A stretch of 64,000 bases of DNA from Natrinema longum. GTDB lineage: Archaea > Halobacteriota > Halobacteria > Halobacteriales > Natrialbaceae. The stretch's first letter is position 1, and every line of letters starts with the position of its first letter. The translations under genes were made by a program, and so were the position numbers. The stretch lies in contig NZ_CP071463.1 in assembly GCF_017352095.1 (NCBI RefSeq), positions 3,224,001 to 3,288,000 of the forward strand. Direction: 5' to 3'. Shown piece after piece: positions 50,550 to 59,896 of the stretch. The notes under the pieces were generated by a model, which was not told the origin of the DNA, made no database searches, and saw only the letters and a list, made by a program, of their open reading frames with translations.

Positions 50550-51836
50550 ATGGCGGACGCTCGATTCGGCGGCCCGTTCGACGAAACGCAGCGAAACGCG
50601 GCGCTCGCCTGGGCGATCACGATCGTGCTCGTCGCGCTCGCGATCACTCACGGCCTCGCCGACTCCTACCGATGGTTCGCGTTCACCGGGTTCGCGACCG
50701 TGATCGTGGTGCTTCCGGCCGTCGCGTTTCGAGATCCGCTGGTGATGCCACCCTGGGAGCTGTTGGGCCTCGTCTCCCTGCCCGTCGTCGACGCGACGGT
50801 ACTCGGTGCGTCGTTCCTGACGTCGATCGCCGTCTACGTCGCCGTCGCCGCAGTCGCGCTCGTGGTCTCCGTCGAGATTGACCGGTTCACGGCGGTTCGG
50901 ATGAACCACGCGTTCGCGGTCGCGCTCGTCGTGCTGACGACGCTCGCCGTCGCCGGCGCGTGGAACGTCGCCCAGTGGGTCGCCGACGTGACGTTCGGGA
51001 CGGACTACATACTGGACGGCCGCTCGCAGGACGCGGCCAACCGCGCGCTGATGATCGACTTCGCGTACGCAGCGGTCGCCGGGCTGTTCGCTGGCGTCGT
51101 CTTCGGTCGCTACTTCGGGTCGTACGGTGTCGACGAGGCCGAGACCCAGCGAACCCCCACGTCACGGGAATCCTCGCCCGACGAGGAATCGGACCCCGTC
51201 CCGACGCTGATCCGCGATCAGCTAGACGTCCCCGACGGGATCGTTCGGCGACTCTCTCGAGTCATGCAAGCGGCTCTCGCCATCCTCCTGCTGTACGGGA
51301 TCGTCAGCCGCGACCTGACGACGGTCTCGAACGCCGCCATCGCGCTCGCAATCACCTTCCTCCCCGCCCTCCTCGAGCGGGACGCCAAACTACCGCTCGA
51401 GCCGGGACTCGTCTTCTGGCTCACGGCGGCCGTCTTCCTGCACGTCCTCGGCTCGGCCGGGCTGTACGCGCTGATCGGGCCGTGGGACAGCCTGACGCAT
51501 ACGGTTTCGGCGTCGATCGTCGCCGCGGGGGGCTACGCGGTCGTCCGGGCGATCGACCTCCACACGGACGAGATTTACGTCCCTCCGGCGATGCTGTTCG
51601 CGTTCATCCTCGTGTTCGTCCTGGCATTCGGCGTCGTCTGGGAACTCATGGAGTTCGTCATCGACTGGAGCGCACGACGGTTCGGCCTCGAGGCGGTCCT
51701 CGCCCAGCACGGGCTCAACGATACGATCGTCGACCTCGTCTACGACGCCGTCGGGGCCGTCGTGGCCGCGATCTGGGGGTCGTTCTACCTCACCGAACTC
51801 TCCCAGCGAATCGCCGGTCGGCTCGCGGCGTCGTAA
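50550..51836 (+). CDS. Polytopic membrane protein (DUF2238-like second half)
   Basis: A 428-residue protein with about twelve hydrophobic segments. After seven N-terminal helices there is an acidic loop (TQRTPTSRESSPDEESD), then a second half with IGPWDSLTHTVSASIVAAGGYAV and VVWELMEFVIDWSARRFG, resembling DUF2238/YjdF-type membrane proteins with conserved Asp, His and Glu. No transport motif is certain. The ATG at 50550 was preferred over one 13 codons upstream. Confidence 0.78.
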   Translation: MADARFGGPFDETQRNAALAWAITIVLVALAITHGLADSYRWFAFTGFATVIVVLPAVAFRDPLVMPPWELLGLVSLPVVDATVLGASFLTSIAVYVAVAAVALVVSVEIDRFTAVRMNHAFAVALVVLTTLAVAGAWNVAQWVADVTFGTDYILDGRSQDAANRALMIDFAYAAVAGLFAGVVFGRYFGSYGVDEAETQRTPTSRESSPDEESDPVPTLIRDQLDVPDGIVRRLSRVMQAALAILLLYGIVSRDLTTVSNAAIALAITFLPALLERDAKLPLEPGLVFWLTAAVFLHVLGSAGLYALIGPWDSLTHTVSASIVAAGGYAVVRAIDLHTDEIYVPPAMLFAFILVFVLAFGVVWELMEFVIDWSARRFGLEAVLAQHGLNDTIVDLVYDAVGAVVAAIWGSFYLTELSQRIAGRLAAS

Positions 51837-51854
51837 CCGCTCGGGTCAGGTGCC

Positions 51855-52715
51855 CTATTCGGCCGCGTCGGTCAGTCGCTGCACCTCGTCGTCGGACAGC
51901 GAGAGCTGTGTGGCGGCGACGTTCGACTCGAGGTGAGCGGGGTCGGATGTCCCCGGAATGGGCAACATGACGTCTGCACGCTCGAGGAGCCACGCCAGCG
52001 CGACCTGTCGTCGCGTCGCATCGTGTGCCTCGGCGATGTCGTCGAGGAGGTCGCCGTGTGCGGCCAGATCGTCGCCGTTGATCGGAGCCCACGGGATGAA
52101 GCCGATATCGTTCTCGGCACAGACCTCGAGGGAATCGGCGGCCCCGCGGTCGTTCAGGTTGTACCGGTTCTGGACGGTCGCGACGTCGACCTGTTCGCGA
52201 GCCTGATCGATGAGTTCGGGGGAGACGTTACTGAGGCCGACTTCGCGGACGAGTCCCTCGTCTTTGAGTTCGGCGAACGCAGCCACGGAGTCCTCGAAGT
52301 CGGTATCGCCGTCGGGCCGGTGGAACTGGTAGAGGTCGATGGTGTCCGTTCGAAGCCGGTCGAGCGAGGTAAGCACCTGATTGCGGATGTAGTCGGGATC
52401 GCCGTGGGCGATCCACTCGCCCTCCCGGTTGCGCAACAGGCCGGCCTTGGTCGCGACCAGGACGTCGTCGGGGTCGCCGATCGCCTCGCCGATGAGTCGC
52501 TCGCTCACGGCCGGGCCGTAGGAGTCGGCCGTGTCGATGAGGTCGATACCACAGTCGACGGCGCGCTGGACGACCTCGCGTGCGGTTTCCTCGTCCTCGG
52601 GCGAGCCGATGATATCGTCCCCACAGAGCCGCATCGAGCCGAACCCCAGCCGATGGACCGTCGTCTCGCCGATCTCGAACGTCCCACTCTCGTTTGTGAT
52701 CGAACTGTTGCTCAC
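51855..52715 (-). CDS. Aldo/keto reductase
   Basis: A 286-residue AKR barrel. The catalytic tetrad is recognisable: Asp and Tyr in IDLIDTADSYGPAVSERLIG, Lys in VLVATKAGLLR and His in IDLYQFHRPDG. The NADPH-binding end has LPIPGTSDPAHLESN. It probably reduces sugar or ketone carbonyls with NADPH; the substrate is unknown. It converges with the membrane-protein gene. Confidence 0.92.
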   Translation of the reverse strand: MSNSSITNESGTFEIGETTVHRLGFGSMRLCGDDIIGSPEDEETAREVVQRAVDCGIDLIDTADSYGPAVSERLIGEAIGDPDDVLVATKAGLLRNREGEWIAHGDPDYIRNQVLTSLDRLRTDTIDLYQFHRPDGDTDFEDSVAAFAELKDEGLVREVGLSNVSPELIDQAREQVDVATVQNRYNLNDRGAADSLEVCAENDIGFIPWAPINGDDLAAHGDLLDDIAEAHDATRRQVALAWLLERADVMLPIPGTSDPAHLESNVAATQLSLSDDEVQRLTDAAE

Positions 52716-53145
52716 GCTTGCAGTAGCGATCCGAGGGCGGATAATCGTTGGCGGTTGCGAGGTGCTTGCCGGAACCGAAGCGTCACCGGGACCCGGAGGT
52801 CGCCGACGCTACCTGATACCGATTTCACACAGCATCGTGTTTATCAGGTGATATTGAACGATGTCCGATACCGAAGCTGGACGAGATAGCTGGCGTTCTC
52901 GATAGCCGTGCCGAAACACTCCTCGTCGCCGTCTGCACGGGTGTCGTTAGAGGGACTCTCGATGACGGCCGCGAGATCGATCGTCGAGTCGGCCTCGACG
53001 GCAGTATCTCGGTCCGCAGCCGTTCCCGTGTCCGTCTCAAGTGGGATCCGATCAGCGGGCTATCCCGTCGTATCGCGGCCCCTCGCTGCCGAACCACGCG
53101 GTTGTGATTCCGCCGTTGGGTTCGGACTGTCGGTTTCACGACACC
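52716..53145. other. Intergenic stretch without recognisable genes
   Basis: This 430-bp space between the aldo/keto reductase start and a small membrane-protein gene has only short or Ser/Arg-rich open frames. A less GC-rich patch near 52810-52880 (GTGTTTATCAGGTGATATTGAACG) is the only visible compositional change. No repeat or RNA gene was seen. Confidence 0.5.
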
Positions 53146-53379
53146 TTATCTGGTGACGATCCAGAGGAGGAGCCCGATGACTCCGATAGCAGTCCCGACG
53201 ACGAAGTACGTCGTCTGGTATTCCGAAAACAAGGCTACGTAATGCATCGCGAACCCGATCGCCGCGTACAGCCCGATACCGACGAAGAGAATAGACAGGT
53301 TCAGGACGCGAGCTACCTGTCTCGATTTGGTTGCTGTCGATTCCGACGCCGCGGATTCGGATACGTTTGACATCTGCAT
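53146..53379 (-). CDS. Small two-helix membrane protein, unknown function
   Basis: A 77-residue protein: a polar Ser/Ala-rich lead (SNVSESAASESTATKSRQ), then two transmembrane helices (VLNLSILFVGIGLYAAIGFAMHYVALF; TYFVVGTAIGVIGLLLWIVTR). Starts at 53379 or two codons later are equally likely. No family was recognised. Confidence 0.62.
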   Translation of the reverse strand: MQMSNVSESAASESTATKSRQVARVLNLSILFVGIGLYAAIGFAMHYVALFSEYQTTYFVVGTAIGVIGLLLWIVTR

Positions 53380-53666
53380 TTACTTTGCTTCTAACCAGTC
53401 TTAATTCCTTTCATGAATCCGGTCGATCTGACTCCGATCCGATTGGCGAGGTCGTCCGTTCCGACGAACGGGACGACGGCCGAACGCGAGCCGGTCGTCG
53501 ATTGCGATCCGTCGGGACGAGTCCCGGCGGAGTCCGCTCCTGGCAGGGCATCCGGTCGGCCGATTCAGCCCGCGAGTCGGTGCCGGTAACCTGCCCTGGG
53601 CTCTCGTTCGGTTCTGGCCACCCGTTCGAGCGGAATACCTAACTCAGTGGCGTGCTGTGAATTGTC
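53380..53666. other. Spacer before moxR with a bulged hairpin
   Basis: This 287-bp region holds an inverted repeat at 53451-53477 (GTCGTCCGTTC against GAACGGGACGAC, one bulged base) and, near its end, a TATA-like GAATACCTAA about 25 bp before the moxR ATG. No gene was seen. Confidence 0.45.
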
Positions 53667-54644
53667 ATGGACATCGCGGAAGCGAGTGCGATTTGCAGTG
53701 ACGTCCTCGACGAAGTAGCGACCGCGGTGGTCGCAGACCGGTCGTTTTTCGAGACCGTCTTCATCGGGGTACTTTCGCGCGGTCACGTTCTTCTCGAGGA
53801 AGTCCCGGGTACCGGCAAGACGCTTACGGCGCGGTGCTTCGCGACGGCGTTGGGGCTCTCCTTTTCCCGTATCCAGTTTACGCCCGATCTGCTGCCGACG
53901 GACGTGACCGGGAGCCAACTCTACGACGAACGCGACGGCACGTTCGAGTTCAGCGAGGGCCCGGTCTTCGCGAACGTCGTTCTGGGCGACGAGATCAATC
54001 GAGCACCGGCCAAGACGCAGGCTGCACTCCTCGAGGCCATGGCCGAGCGGCAGGTGACGACCCAGGGTGAAACGCGGCCGCTCCCGGATCCGTTCGTGGT
54101 CATCGCGACCCAAAACCCCATCGAGAGCGAGGGCGTCTTCCCGCTCCCCGAGGCACAGATCGATCGCTTCACCGTGAAAGCGCAACTGGGATACCCCGAT
54201 CACGAGGGCGAAATCGACATTTTGCGACGGCGTCTCGACCGGGAAACCCGGAGCCCCGACGTCGAACCCGTCCTGTCCGGCACACAGGTACGAGAACTGC
54301 AGCGCGTGCCCGAGACGGTACGGGTCGACGCCGACACCCTCGATTACATCGGTCGACTGGCACGCGCGACTCGGGAGGACCGCCGTGTCGACGTCGGCGT
54401 CTCACCCCGCGGGACACAGCAACTGCTCGAAGCGTGTCGTGCACGCGCCGTCATGCAGGGTCGGGGTTTCGTCACACCGGACGACGTCAAGGGAGTCGCC
54501 CATCCGGTATTGGCCCACCGACTCGTGCTTACCGCCGACGCGCGCATCAATGGCATCGACGGCCGCACCGTCGTCGACGACGTCCTCGGATCCGAACCCG
54601 TTCCGACGGTCGACGGAATCGAACGGAGTGGGAACGGGACGTAG
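53667..54644 (+). CDS. MoxR-family AAA ATPase
   Basis: A 325-residue AAA+ ATPase: Walker A in LLEEVPGTGKTLTARC, the MoxR segment FTPDLLPTDVTGSQLYD, Walker B in NVVLGDEINRAPAKTQAALLEAM, sensor 1 in VIATQNPIESEGVFPLPEAQIDRF, and an arginine-finger and lid region. MoxR proteins act as chaperones that mature or remodel partner proteins, usually encoded with DUF58 and VWA-type genes, as here. The following gene begins two bases after the stop. Confidence 0.94.
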   Translation: MDIAEASAICSDVLDEVATAVVADRSFFETVFIGVLSRGHVLLEEVPGTGKTLTARCFATALGLSFSRIQFTPDLLPTDVTGSQLYDERDGTFEFSEGPVFANVVLGDEINRAPAKTQAALLEAMAERQVTTQGETRPLPDPFVVIATQNPIESEGVFPLPEAQIDRFTVKAQLGYPDHEGEIDILRRRLDRETRSPDVEPVLSGTQVRELQRVPETVRVDADTLDYIGRLARATREDRRVDVGVSPRGTQQLLEACRARAVMQGRGFVTPDDVKGVAHPVLAHRLVLTADARINGIDGRTVVDDVLGSEPVPTVDGIERSGNGT

Positions 54645-54646
54645 TT

Positions 54647-55579
54647 ATGCGACCACGGCAACACCGTCTCCTCATCGTCGCGGCGGTCTGTGTGCTCGCG
54701 CTCTCGCTGGCCGCGGCAACGCTCGATTCGACGGTGGATCCCGCTCCTGGCGGTGGAACTGGTGACGGAGCGAGCCCATCCCCGGTATCGAACGGTGATC
54801 GACCCGGTGTCTCCCCAGGTCCCCCCTGCGTTTCCTGGCTCGCGACGCCCTGGGCGACGGTCGGCCTCCTCGGAGCCCTCGGCGGCGGGAGCCTGCTCGT
54901 TTGGCACCGCTACAGTCGCCTCGAGGCGATCGCGTTCGGGGCTGGCGTCGGCGGCCCTGCATTCGGCTTGTATCTGGTGCTCACCGACTGCGCAACCGGT
55001 GGCGCAGCGACGATCGTGTACAGACAGTTCGAGCGACTCCCGCTGGGTCGCGTCGGCGGCTCCGGGAGCGGGTCCGATCCAGTCGTCCCCGCCGTGCTCC
55101 TCGGCGCGGTCCTCCTCGCGGGACTTGCCCTCGCCGCGATATTGTTCTCCGTCTCGCTCACCGATCGTGGTGCTGAGTCGGCAGTTCACGTCGAGGCCGA
55201 CGACGATTCGGACGGGGCGGCGGCAGCACGTGCCGCCGGCGACGCGGCCGAGCGTCTCGATGCCAGTGTCGATTTCGAGACCGAGATCCACCGGGCGTGG
55301 CGGGAGATGGCGGTCCACCTCGACGTACCCAGTCCGGAATCGAGTACGCCGGGCGAGTTCGCCGACGCAGCTATCGAAGCGGGCCTCAATCCCGACGCCG
55401 TCCACGAGCTGACTGCACGCTTCGAGGAAGTACGCTACGGCGGTTTCGAGGCGACGGCCGATAGAGAAACACGCGCGCGGAACGCCCTCGAGCGCATCGA
55501 AGCAAGTTTCCAGACCGTCGACGAGGGTCACACGACAGCTGCTGACTCGGACAGTGTACCCCCGGGTGGAGGGAGCTAG
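54647..55579 (+). CDS. DUF4129-domain membrane protein
   Basis: A 310-residue protein with an N-terminal helix or signal (LLIVAAVCVLALSLAAATL), a Pro/Gly-rich stretch, three further helices and a C-terminal DUF4129 domain (IHRAWREMAVHLDVPSPESSTPGEFADAAIEAGLNPDAVHELTARFEEVRYGG). This domain occurs with transglutaminase-like and MoxR/DUF58 genes. It starts two bases after moxR. Confidence 0.85.
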   Translation: MRPRQHRLLIVAAVCVLALSLAAATLDSTVDPAPGGGTGDGASPSPVSNGDRPGVSPGPPCVSWLATPWATVGLLGALGGGSLLVWHRYSRLEAIAFGAGVGGPAFGLYLVLTDCATGGAATIVYRQFERLPLGRVGGSGSGSDPVVPAVLLGAVLLAGLALAAILFSVSLTDRGAESAVHVEADDDSDGAAAARAAGDAAERLDASVDFETEIHRAWREMAVHLDVPSPESSTPGEFADAAIEAGLNPDAVHELTARFEEVRYGGFEATADRETRARNALERIEASFQTVDEGHTTAADSDSVPPGGGS

Positions 55580-56146
55580 ATGGGGAGTCCAGTGGTCGGA
55601 CGCGCGTTGATCGCCGGCGGCGTCGTCGCCGTGGGACTCGGGATCGTTGCGATGTGGATCCCCGGCGTCGCAGCGCTCTTTGGCGGTAGCGATGCGTTCG
55701 TCCCGCTGCTCGGTATCCTCGCCCTCGTCCAGACGGTCCGGACCGCGAGTGCCGTCTGGAACTCCCCGTGGGAACGTGCGACGCTCCCGGACGCCCACCG
55801 GGTCGAATCGCCGACGCCCCCGGGAGAGACGGTCGATCGGACGTTCGAACTGAGCAGCTATCAGACGCAGACTGACCGCCGTGCCCGTCTCACGCGCTAT
55901 CTCAGACACGTCGCCGTTCGGATACTCGTCGCGGAGACCGGCGATTCGACCGAGGTCGTCCGAACGCGTCTCGAGCGTGGGACGTGGACCGACGATCCCG
56001 TCGGAGCCGCCCTGTTCACCGAGGAGTACGTCCCGACGTGGCGCGATCGAATCCGTTCGCGACTGGGCCGTGAGACGCTGTTCCAGCGGCGAGTGCGACA
56101 CGCCGTCGCCGCCCTCGAAGAACGCATGGAGGGCCCCGATGAGTGA
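55580..56146 (+). CDS. Membrane protein of the MoxR-DUF58 operon (DUF7269-like)
   Basis: A 188-residue protein beginning on the base after the DUF4129 gene stop. Two N-terminal helices (ALIAGGVVAVGLGIVAMWIPG; AFVPLLGILALVQTV) precede a soluble, Arg-rich C-terminal region (RRARLTRYLRHVAVRILVAETGDSTEVVRTRLERG). Its last eight bases overlap the DUF58 gene. Operon position is its main clue to function. Confidence 0.78.
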   Translation: MGSPVVGRALIAGGVVAVGLGIVAMWIPGVAALFGGSDAFVPLLGILALVQTVRTASAVWNSPWERATLPDAHRVESPTPPGETVDRTFELSSYQTQTDRRARLTRYLRHVAVRILVAETGDSTEVVRTRLERGTWTDDPVGAALFTEEYVPTWRDRIRSRLGRETLFQRRVRHAVAALEERMEGPDE

Positions 56147-57464
56147 GACGGCGACCGAACGGCCGACGAACCGGTGGGCGGGCGTCGACGCAATCGCGTG
56201 GGCCGCCGCCGCAGCCGGATTACTCGCGCGCGAGCCGGGCGTCCTCCTCCTCGCTGCCGTCGGTGTCGTGTTCGCAGCCTACGCCAGACTCGGAACGCAG
56301 CCGGAACCCGAGATCCGAATAACGCGAGAAATAGACGATCGAACGCCGACGCCGGGTCAGCACGTCACCGTCCGCCTGACCCTCGAAAACCGCGGCAACC
56401 GGCTGTTGCCCGACGTCCGCATCGTCGATGGAGTCCCCACAGCACTCGGCGTCCCCGAGGGATCGCCACATCTCGGGACCGTGTTGCATGCTGGCGAATC
56501 ACTGACGCATACGTACACGATCCGAGCGGAACGCGGGACCCACGAGTTCGATCCCGTCCGCGTCGTCTGCCGGAGCTTCAACGGAGCCTCCGAGACGGCG
56601 CTACGCGAGCGCGTCGAAACGACGCTCACCTGCTCGCCGTCGATGGACGGCTCGTGTGAGCCACCGCTTCGACGCCTGGTCTCCCACTACGGCGGGCAGA
56701 TCCCGACCGACAGCGGCGGCAGCGGCACCGAATTCTACGGGGTTCGCGACTATCGACCGGGCGATCGGGTGAACCGCATCGACTGGGCGCGACGCGCACG
56801 GACCGGCGAGCTAACGACGCTCGACTTCCGCGAGGAACGAACGGCGACGGCCCTCCTCTTCGTCGATGCACGGCCGTCGGCCTACGTGGGAGTCAGTGAC
56901 GATACTTCCGGGACGCATGCCGTGGAATGGAGCGTTCGGGCGTCCGGGGAAATCTTCGCTGGACTGCTCGACGCCGGTAACCGGGCGGGCATCACGGCGG
57001 TCGGATCCGAGTTCGTGTGGCTCGGCCCGTCTGCGGGCGAGACGCACCGCCAACGCGCACGCAACCTGCTGGCGACGACCCCTACACTGTCCTCGAGTCC
57101 GCCACGCGAACGGATCCGGACACACAAGTTGGCCACACCCTCACCCGACGTCGACCGCCAAACCGCCTTGCAGCTTCGCCAACTCGAGGTACACCTCCCG
57201 GACGACGCACAGGTCCTCTTTTGCTCACCGCTTGCCGACGACGCCGCCGTTACGATCGCCCGACGCTTGCAGGCCGCCGGAACCGCCGTAACGGTCGTCA
57301 GTCCCGATGTCACCGACCGGAAGACGCTTGGGGCTCGAGTCGCCCGACTCTCTCGGAGAGAGCGGATACAGACGCTCCAACGGGCGAACGTTCGCGTCAT
57401 CGACTGCCAGATGTCGGAGCCGCTTGCGGTCGCGTTCGAGCGGGCCGAGGAGGGATGGCAATGA
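56139..57464 (+). CDS. DUF58-domain protein
   Basis: A 441-residue protein. Two hydrophobic segments near residues 18-48 anchor it, followed by a beta-rich domain (VTVRLTLENRGNRLLPDVRIVDG). The DUF58 signature is GTEFYGVRDYRPGDRVNRIDWARRARTGELTTLDFREERTATALLFVDARPS, and the rest resembles a von Willebrand A-like fold. DUF58 proteins are typical clients of MoxR ATPases. It overlaps both neighbours, so this operon is translated as a unit. Confidence 0.9.
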   Translation: MSETATERPTNRWAGVDAIAWAAAAAGLLAREPGVLLLAAVGVVFAAYARLGTQPEPEIRITREIDDRTPTPGQHVTVRLTLENRGNRLLPDVRIVDGVPTALGVPEGSPHLGTVLHAGESLTHTYTIRAERGTHEFDPVRVVCRSFNGASETALRERVETTLTCSPSMDGSCEPPLRRLVSHYGGQIPTDSGGSGTEFYGVRDYRPGDRVNRIDWARRARTGELTTLDFREERTATALLFVDARPSAYVGVSDDTSGTHAVEWSVRASGEIFAGLLDAGNRAGITAVGSEFVWLGPSAGETHRQRARNLLATTPTLSSSPPRERIRTHKLATPSPDVDRQTALQLRQLEVHLPDDAQVLFCSPLADDAAVTIARRLQAAGTAVTVVSPDVTDRKTLGARVARLSRRERIQTLQRANVRVIDCQMSEPLAVAFERAEEGWQ

Positions 57465-57973
57465 CCGACGCCGGAATACGGACCACCCCGTCGAGAATCA
57501 GTTCGAGCCTCGCAGTCGGGGCTGCAGGAGTGGCGGGCGTGACGGGCCTCGGCGGTGCCGGCTGGACGATCCTGCTCGCTCCGCTCGGCGTCGCCCTCGT
57601 CGTCGGCGGCCTCTGGCGGTCGGACCGGCGAATCGTGGTCGGTGGCTGTGCAGCCCTCTGGTGTGCCACGCTGGTAACGGGGGTTGCCGGCGGTGAGCCC
57701 GCGCGACTCGTCCTCGCAGTCGCAGCTACCTTCGTCGCCTGGGACTTCGGGGAACGTGCGATAACCCTCGGCGACCAACTCGGCCCGCGGGCCAGGACGC
57801 GGCGTCTTGAGTTGGCCCATGCGGCAGTCACCATCACGGTCGCCACAGTCGGGGTTGGGCCCGTCTATCTCGTCTTTCTGTTCGCCAGCGGCGGGCAATC
57901 GGTGCTGACTCTGGTCTCGTTACTGATCGGTGCGACAGCGCTGTTGGCTGCCCTCCGCGAACTCGAGCAGTGA
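57461..57973 (+). CDS. Membrane protein ending the MoxR operon (DUF7519-like)
   Basis: A 170-residue protein of about five hydrophobic helices (GWTILLAPLGVALVVGGLW; LVLAVAATFVAWDFG; ELAHAAVTITVATVGVGPVYLVFLF). Its ATG overlaps the DUF58 stop by four bases. No catalytic residues are seen; it probably forms the membrane part of the same complex. Confidence 0.78.
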   Translation: MTDAGIRTTPSRISSSLAVGAAGVAGVTGLGGAGWTILLAPLGVALVVGGLWRSDRRIVVGGCAALWCATLVTGVAGGEPARLVLAVAATFVAWDFGERAITLGDQLGPRARTRRLELAHAAVTITVATVGVGPVYLVFLFASGGQSVLTLVSLLIGATALLAALRELEQ

Positions 57974-58149
57974 CGCTGGTTGAGACGCGCCGATCTTTCG
58001 CGTCGACACGGACGGCTCATCGGAACGTGGCTGGGGAACGACCGTCGATCACCGGACCAGTACCGGTAGCATTCTCCGCACCTTCTCGATAACGGTAATC
58101 GCGAGGGCAACCGGAACTATTCAGCTACTGGCAGCCGTGTCTGTTCTCG

Positions 58150-58755
58150 ATGTCCGACGACCACTCCGACCACGACCACCACCACGAACGGGTCGACGCG
58201 ACCGTCGACGACCGGGAAACCTGGGCCCGCCGCCGTCGGGAGGGCGTCCCGACGAACGAGAACCTGCTCGTCGTCGCCTGCATGGACGAACGAATCCCCA
58301 TCGAGGAGGCGCTGGGCCTCGAACTGGGAGACGCGCAGGTGTTCCGAAACGCCGGCGGCAAGGTAACGGACGACGTCATCCGTTCGGCCGCACTGACGAC
58401 GAACTTCTTCGACACCGACGAGATCATCGTGATCAACCACACCGACTGCGGGATGATGAGCGCACCCGACGAAGCCGTTCGCGAGGGACTCGAGGCACAG
58501 GTTGGGGACCTCGACGAGACGGACCTCGATCCGTCGCTGCCCGAGTTGACCATCGGGGACGCCGACATCATGGACTGGGTGAAGATGACGGACGATATCG
58601 ACGAGGCCTGCGCCGCCCAGGTGGAACACCTCCGCGAGTCGTCGTTCGTTCCGGACGACGTGACCGTGACCGGATACGTCTACGAGGTCGAGTCGGGCGA
58701 GCTCCGCCGGCCCGGCGACCGCGTCGGCGAGGAGATCAGCGAGCGACGGACCTGA
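58150..58755 (+). CDS. Beta-class carbonic anhydrase
   Basis: A 201-residue enzyme with the zinc ligands and catalytic dyad of beta carbonic anhydrases: VVACMDERIPIEEALG (Cys, Asp, Arg) and INHTDCGMM (His, Cys), plus FRNAGGKVTDDVIRS. It interconverts CO2 and bicarbonate. The N-terminus is His/Asp-rich (SDDHSDHDHHHERVD), possibly for metal storage. A TATA-like GAACTATTC lies about 25 bp upstream of the ATG. It is the last clear core gene before the AT-rich region. Confidence 0.92.
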   Translation: MSDDHSDHDHHHERVDATVDDRETWARRRREGVPTNENLLVVACMDERIPIEEALGLELGDAQVFRNAGGKVTDDVIRSAALTTNFFDTDEIIVINHTDCGMMSAPDEAVREGLEAQVGDLDETDLDPSLPELTIGDADIMDWVKMTDDIDEACAAQVEHLRESSFVPDDVTVTGYVYEVESGELRRPGDRVGEEISERRT

Positions 58756-58828
58756 GCGCCCCTCGGCAGGGACTCGCTCGCTTCGACGGGCGACTCGAGC
58801 GTTGTCGCCGTCGACTGTCCCTCGTACT

Positions 58829-58910
58829 ATAGTAGCAACTGAAACGATTGACACACTGGTCGCAACGCTGTCGTGCGATCGGGTGTGCAATGACGTTCAG
58901 GTGCTACTAT
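58829..58910. mobile_element. 82-bp MITE-like palindromic element
   Basis: The ends ATAGTAGCA and TGCTACTAT are perfect 9-bp inverted repeats. Homology between halves continues inward (CTGAAACG against CTGAACG, ACACACTGGTCGC against GCACACCCGATCGC), so the whole element is one imperfect palindrome. It carries no gene. No target duplication could be confirmed. It marks the edge between core DNA and the AT-rich tail. Confidence 0.65.
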
Positions 58911-59001
58911 CGCCGCACCGAAATCGGTCGCAGCGATCAGCGGGGAGTCCTGTTCGCCGGAATTCGAACTCGAGACCGTGCTCCGGCCGGGTTGGCTGCC
59001 G

Positions 59002-59121
59002 TTAGAGCTCCCTGCCGGTCGCTTCTTCCGCCGTCTCCTCGGCACCTTCTGCTACGGCTTCATCCACCCCGCCGGAGATGTACCCCTCGACTATTTCAGC
59101 CAGTAGTTCAATTATATTCAT
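59002..59121 (-). CDS. Possible 39-residue acidic peptide
   Basis: An ATG at 59121 opens a 39-codon frame of amphipathic acidic helix (MNIIELLAEIVEGYISGGVD, then an Ala/Glu-rich end). The DNA upstream is AT-rich with several TATA-like runs (TATAATTCAATGTATAATAA), fitting a promoter. It resembles no family I know. Confidence 0.4.
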   Translation of the reverse strand: MNIIELLAEIVEGYISGGVDEAVAEGAEETAEEATGREL

Positions 59122-59347
59122 AGTATTTAGTTATAATTCAATGTATAATAATGTATTGTCTCGAGAGTACCCACCAATTCGTCTCTGACGCTTGGTAGGC
59201 TGGTTTGATCTACTGCCGGTGAAAGTGAACTCTCCGAATCATTACGGTTGGGCCCACGTACGGTGCAATCCCAAAGTAACTCGAGTAAGCGTGACATAAC
59301 TCCAACGAAGCGTTGATTCCAGAGCGTTACTCGGCCAACTCGTTTCG

Positions 59348-59656
59348 ATGGGGCTTGCACAGTTTTCGTTATACTCCTCAGCAGATATTAAAAACACGCT
59401 CAAGCACTGTAACGGGTTGTCATTGAATATTTCCTGGGGCGAGAGCGTGCTGGATCAGCGGGTGATCGCGATCGAATTCGATATTCGAGCCCTGGACGTG
59501 GAGATTTGCCCCTTCCTCGAGATCATCGGGTATGGAGATCATCCCGCCACCCTTGCTCTGAATTTCCTGCCAACGCGGAGCTATGTGTGCGTGGAGCGAT
59601 CGCTCACCGACGACGTCGTCGCTGCTCTCTACGCTGACTCCTGTCGCCGTCTTTGA
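59348..59656 (+). CDS. Hypothetical protein, about 102 residues
   Basis: An open frame with ATG at 59348 and mixed composition (FSLYSSADIKNTLKHCNGLSLNISWGES, then VIAIEFDIRALDVEICPFLEIIGYGDHP). It has beta-alpha character but few acidic residues for a haloarchaeal protein, and no clear promoter. It may be a degraded or foreign gene. The overlapping minus frame at 59127-59360 is less convincing. Confidence 0.35.
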   Translation: MGLAQFSLYSSADIKNTLKHCNGLSLNISWGESVLDQRVIAIEFDIRALDVEICPFLEIIGYGDHPATLALNFLPTRSYVCVERSLTDDVVAALYADSCRRL

Positions 59657-59896
59657 GTCGGCTGTCGTACGCGAAGAACGGATCGAGACCGTGCTCGGCG
59701 AAGAGATAGTGGGCCGCGAACTCGTGGGTGCGGTCTCGATCAGTTGTACCCGCGCTCACCCCCGTGACGAGAAGCGACGAACGGACTCCTGAGTAGGGGC
59801 GATTGTCGTTCCGGCGTGTAAACCGAGACGGTCGTGCCGCCTCCCGGACCCCAACCGGTGGTTTACGTGCCCATACGACAACTCCCTGAGTAGACG
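59657..59896. other. Spacer with a possible minus-strand coding scar
   Basis: No intact gene is seen. On the minus strand, about 43 codons between 59640 and 59770 read sensibly (HEFAAHYLFAEHGLDPFFAY) without a start, suggesting the decayed end of a lost gene. The plus-strand frame through the same DNA looks like its shadow. Confidence 0.3.

Noticed and set aside
59127-59360. 77-codon minus ORF in the AT-rich region
   Set aside because: Mixed, non-acidic composition with no start signal; overlaps the slightly better plus frame at 59348.
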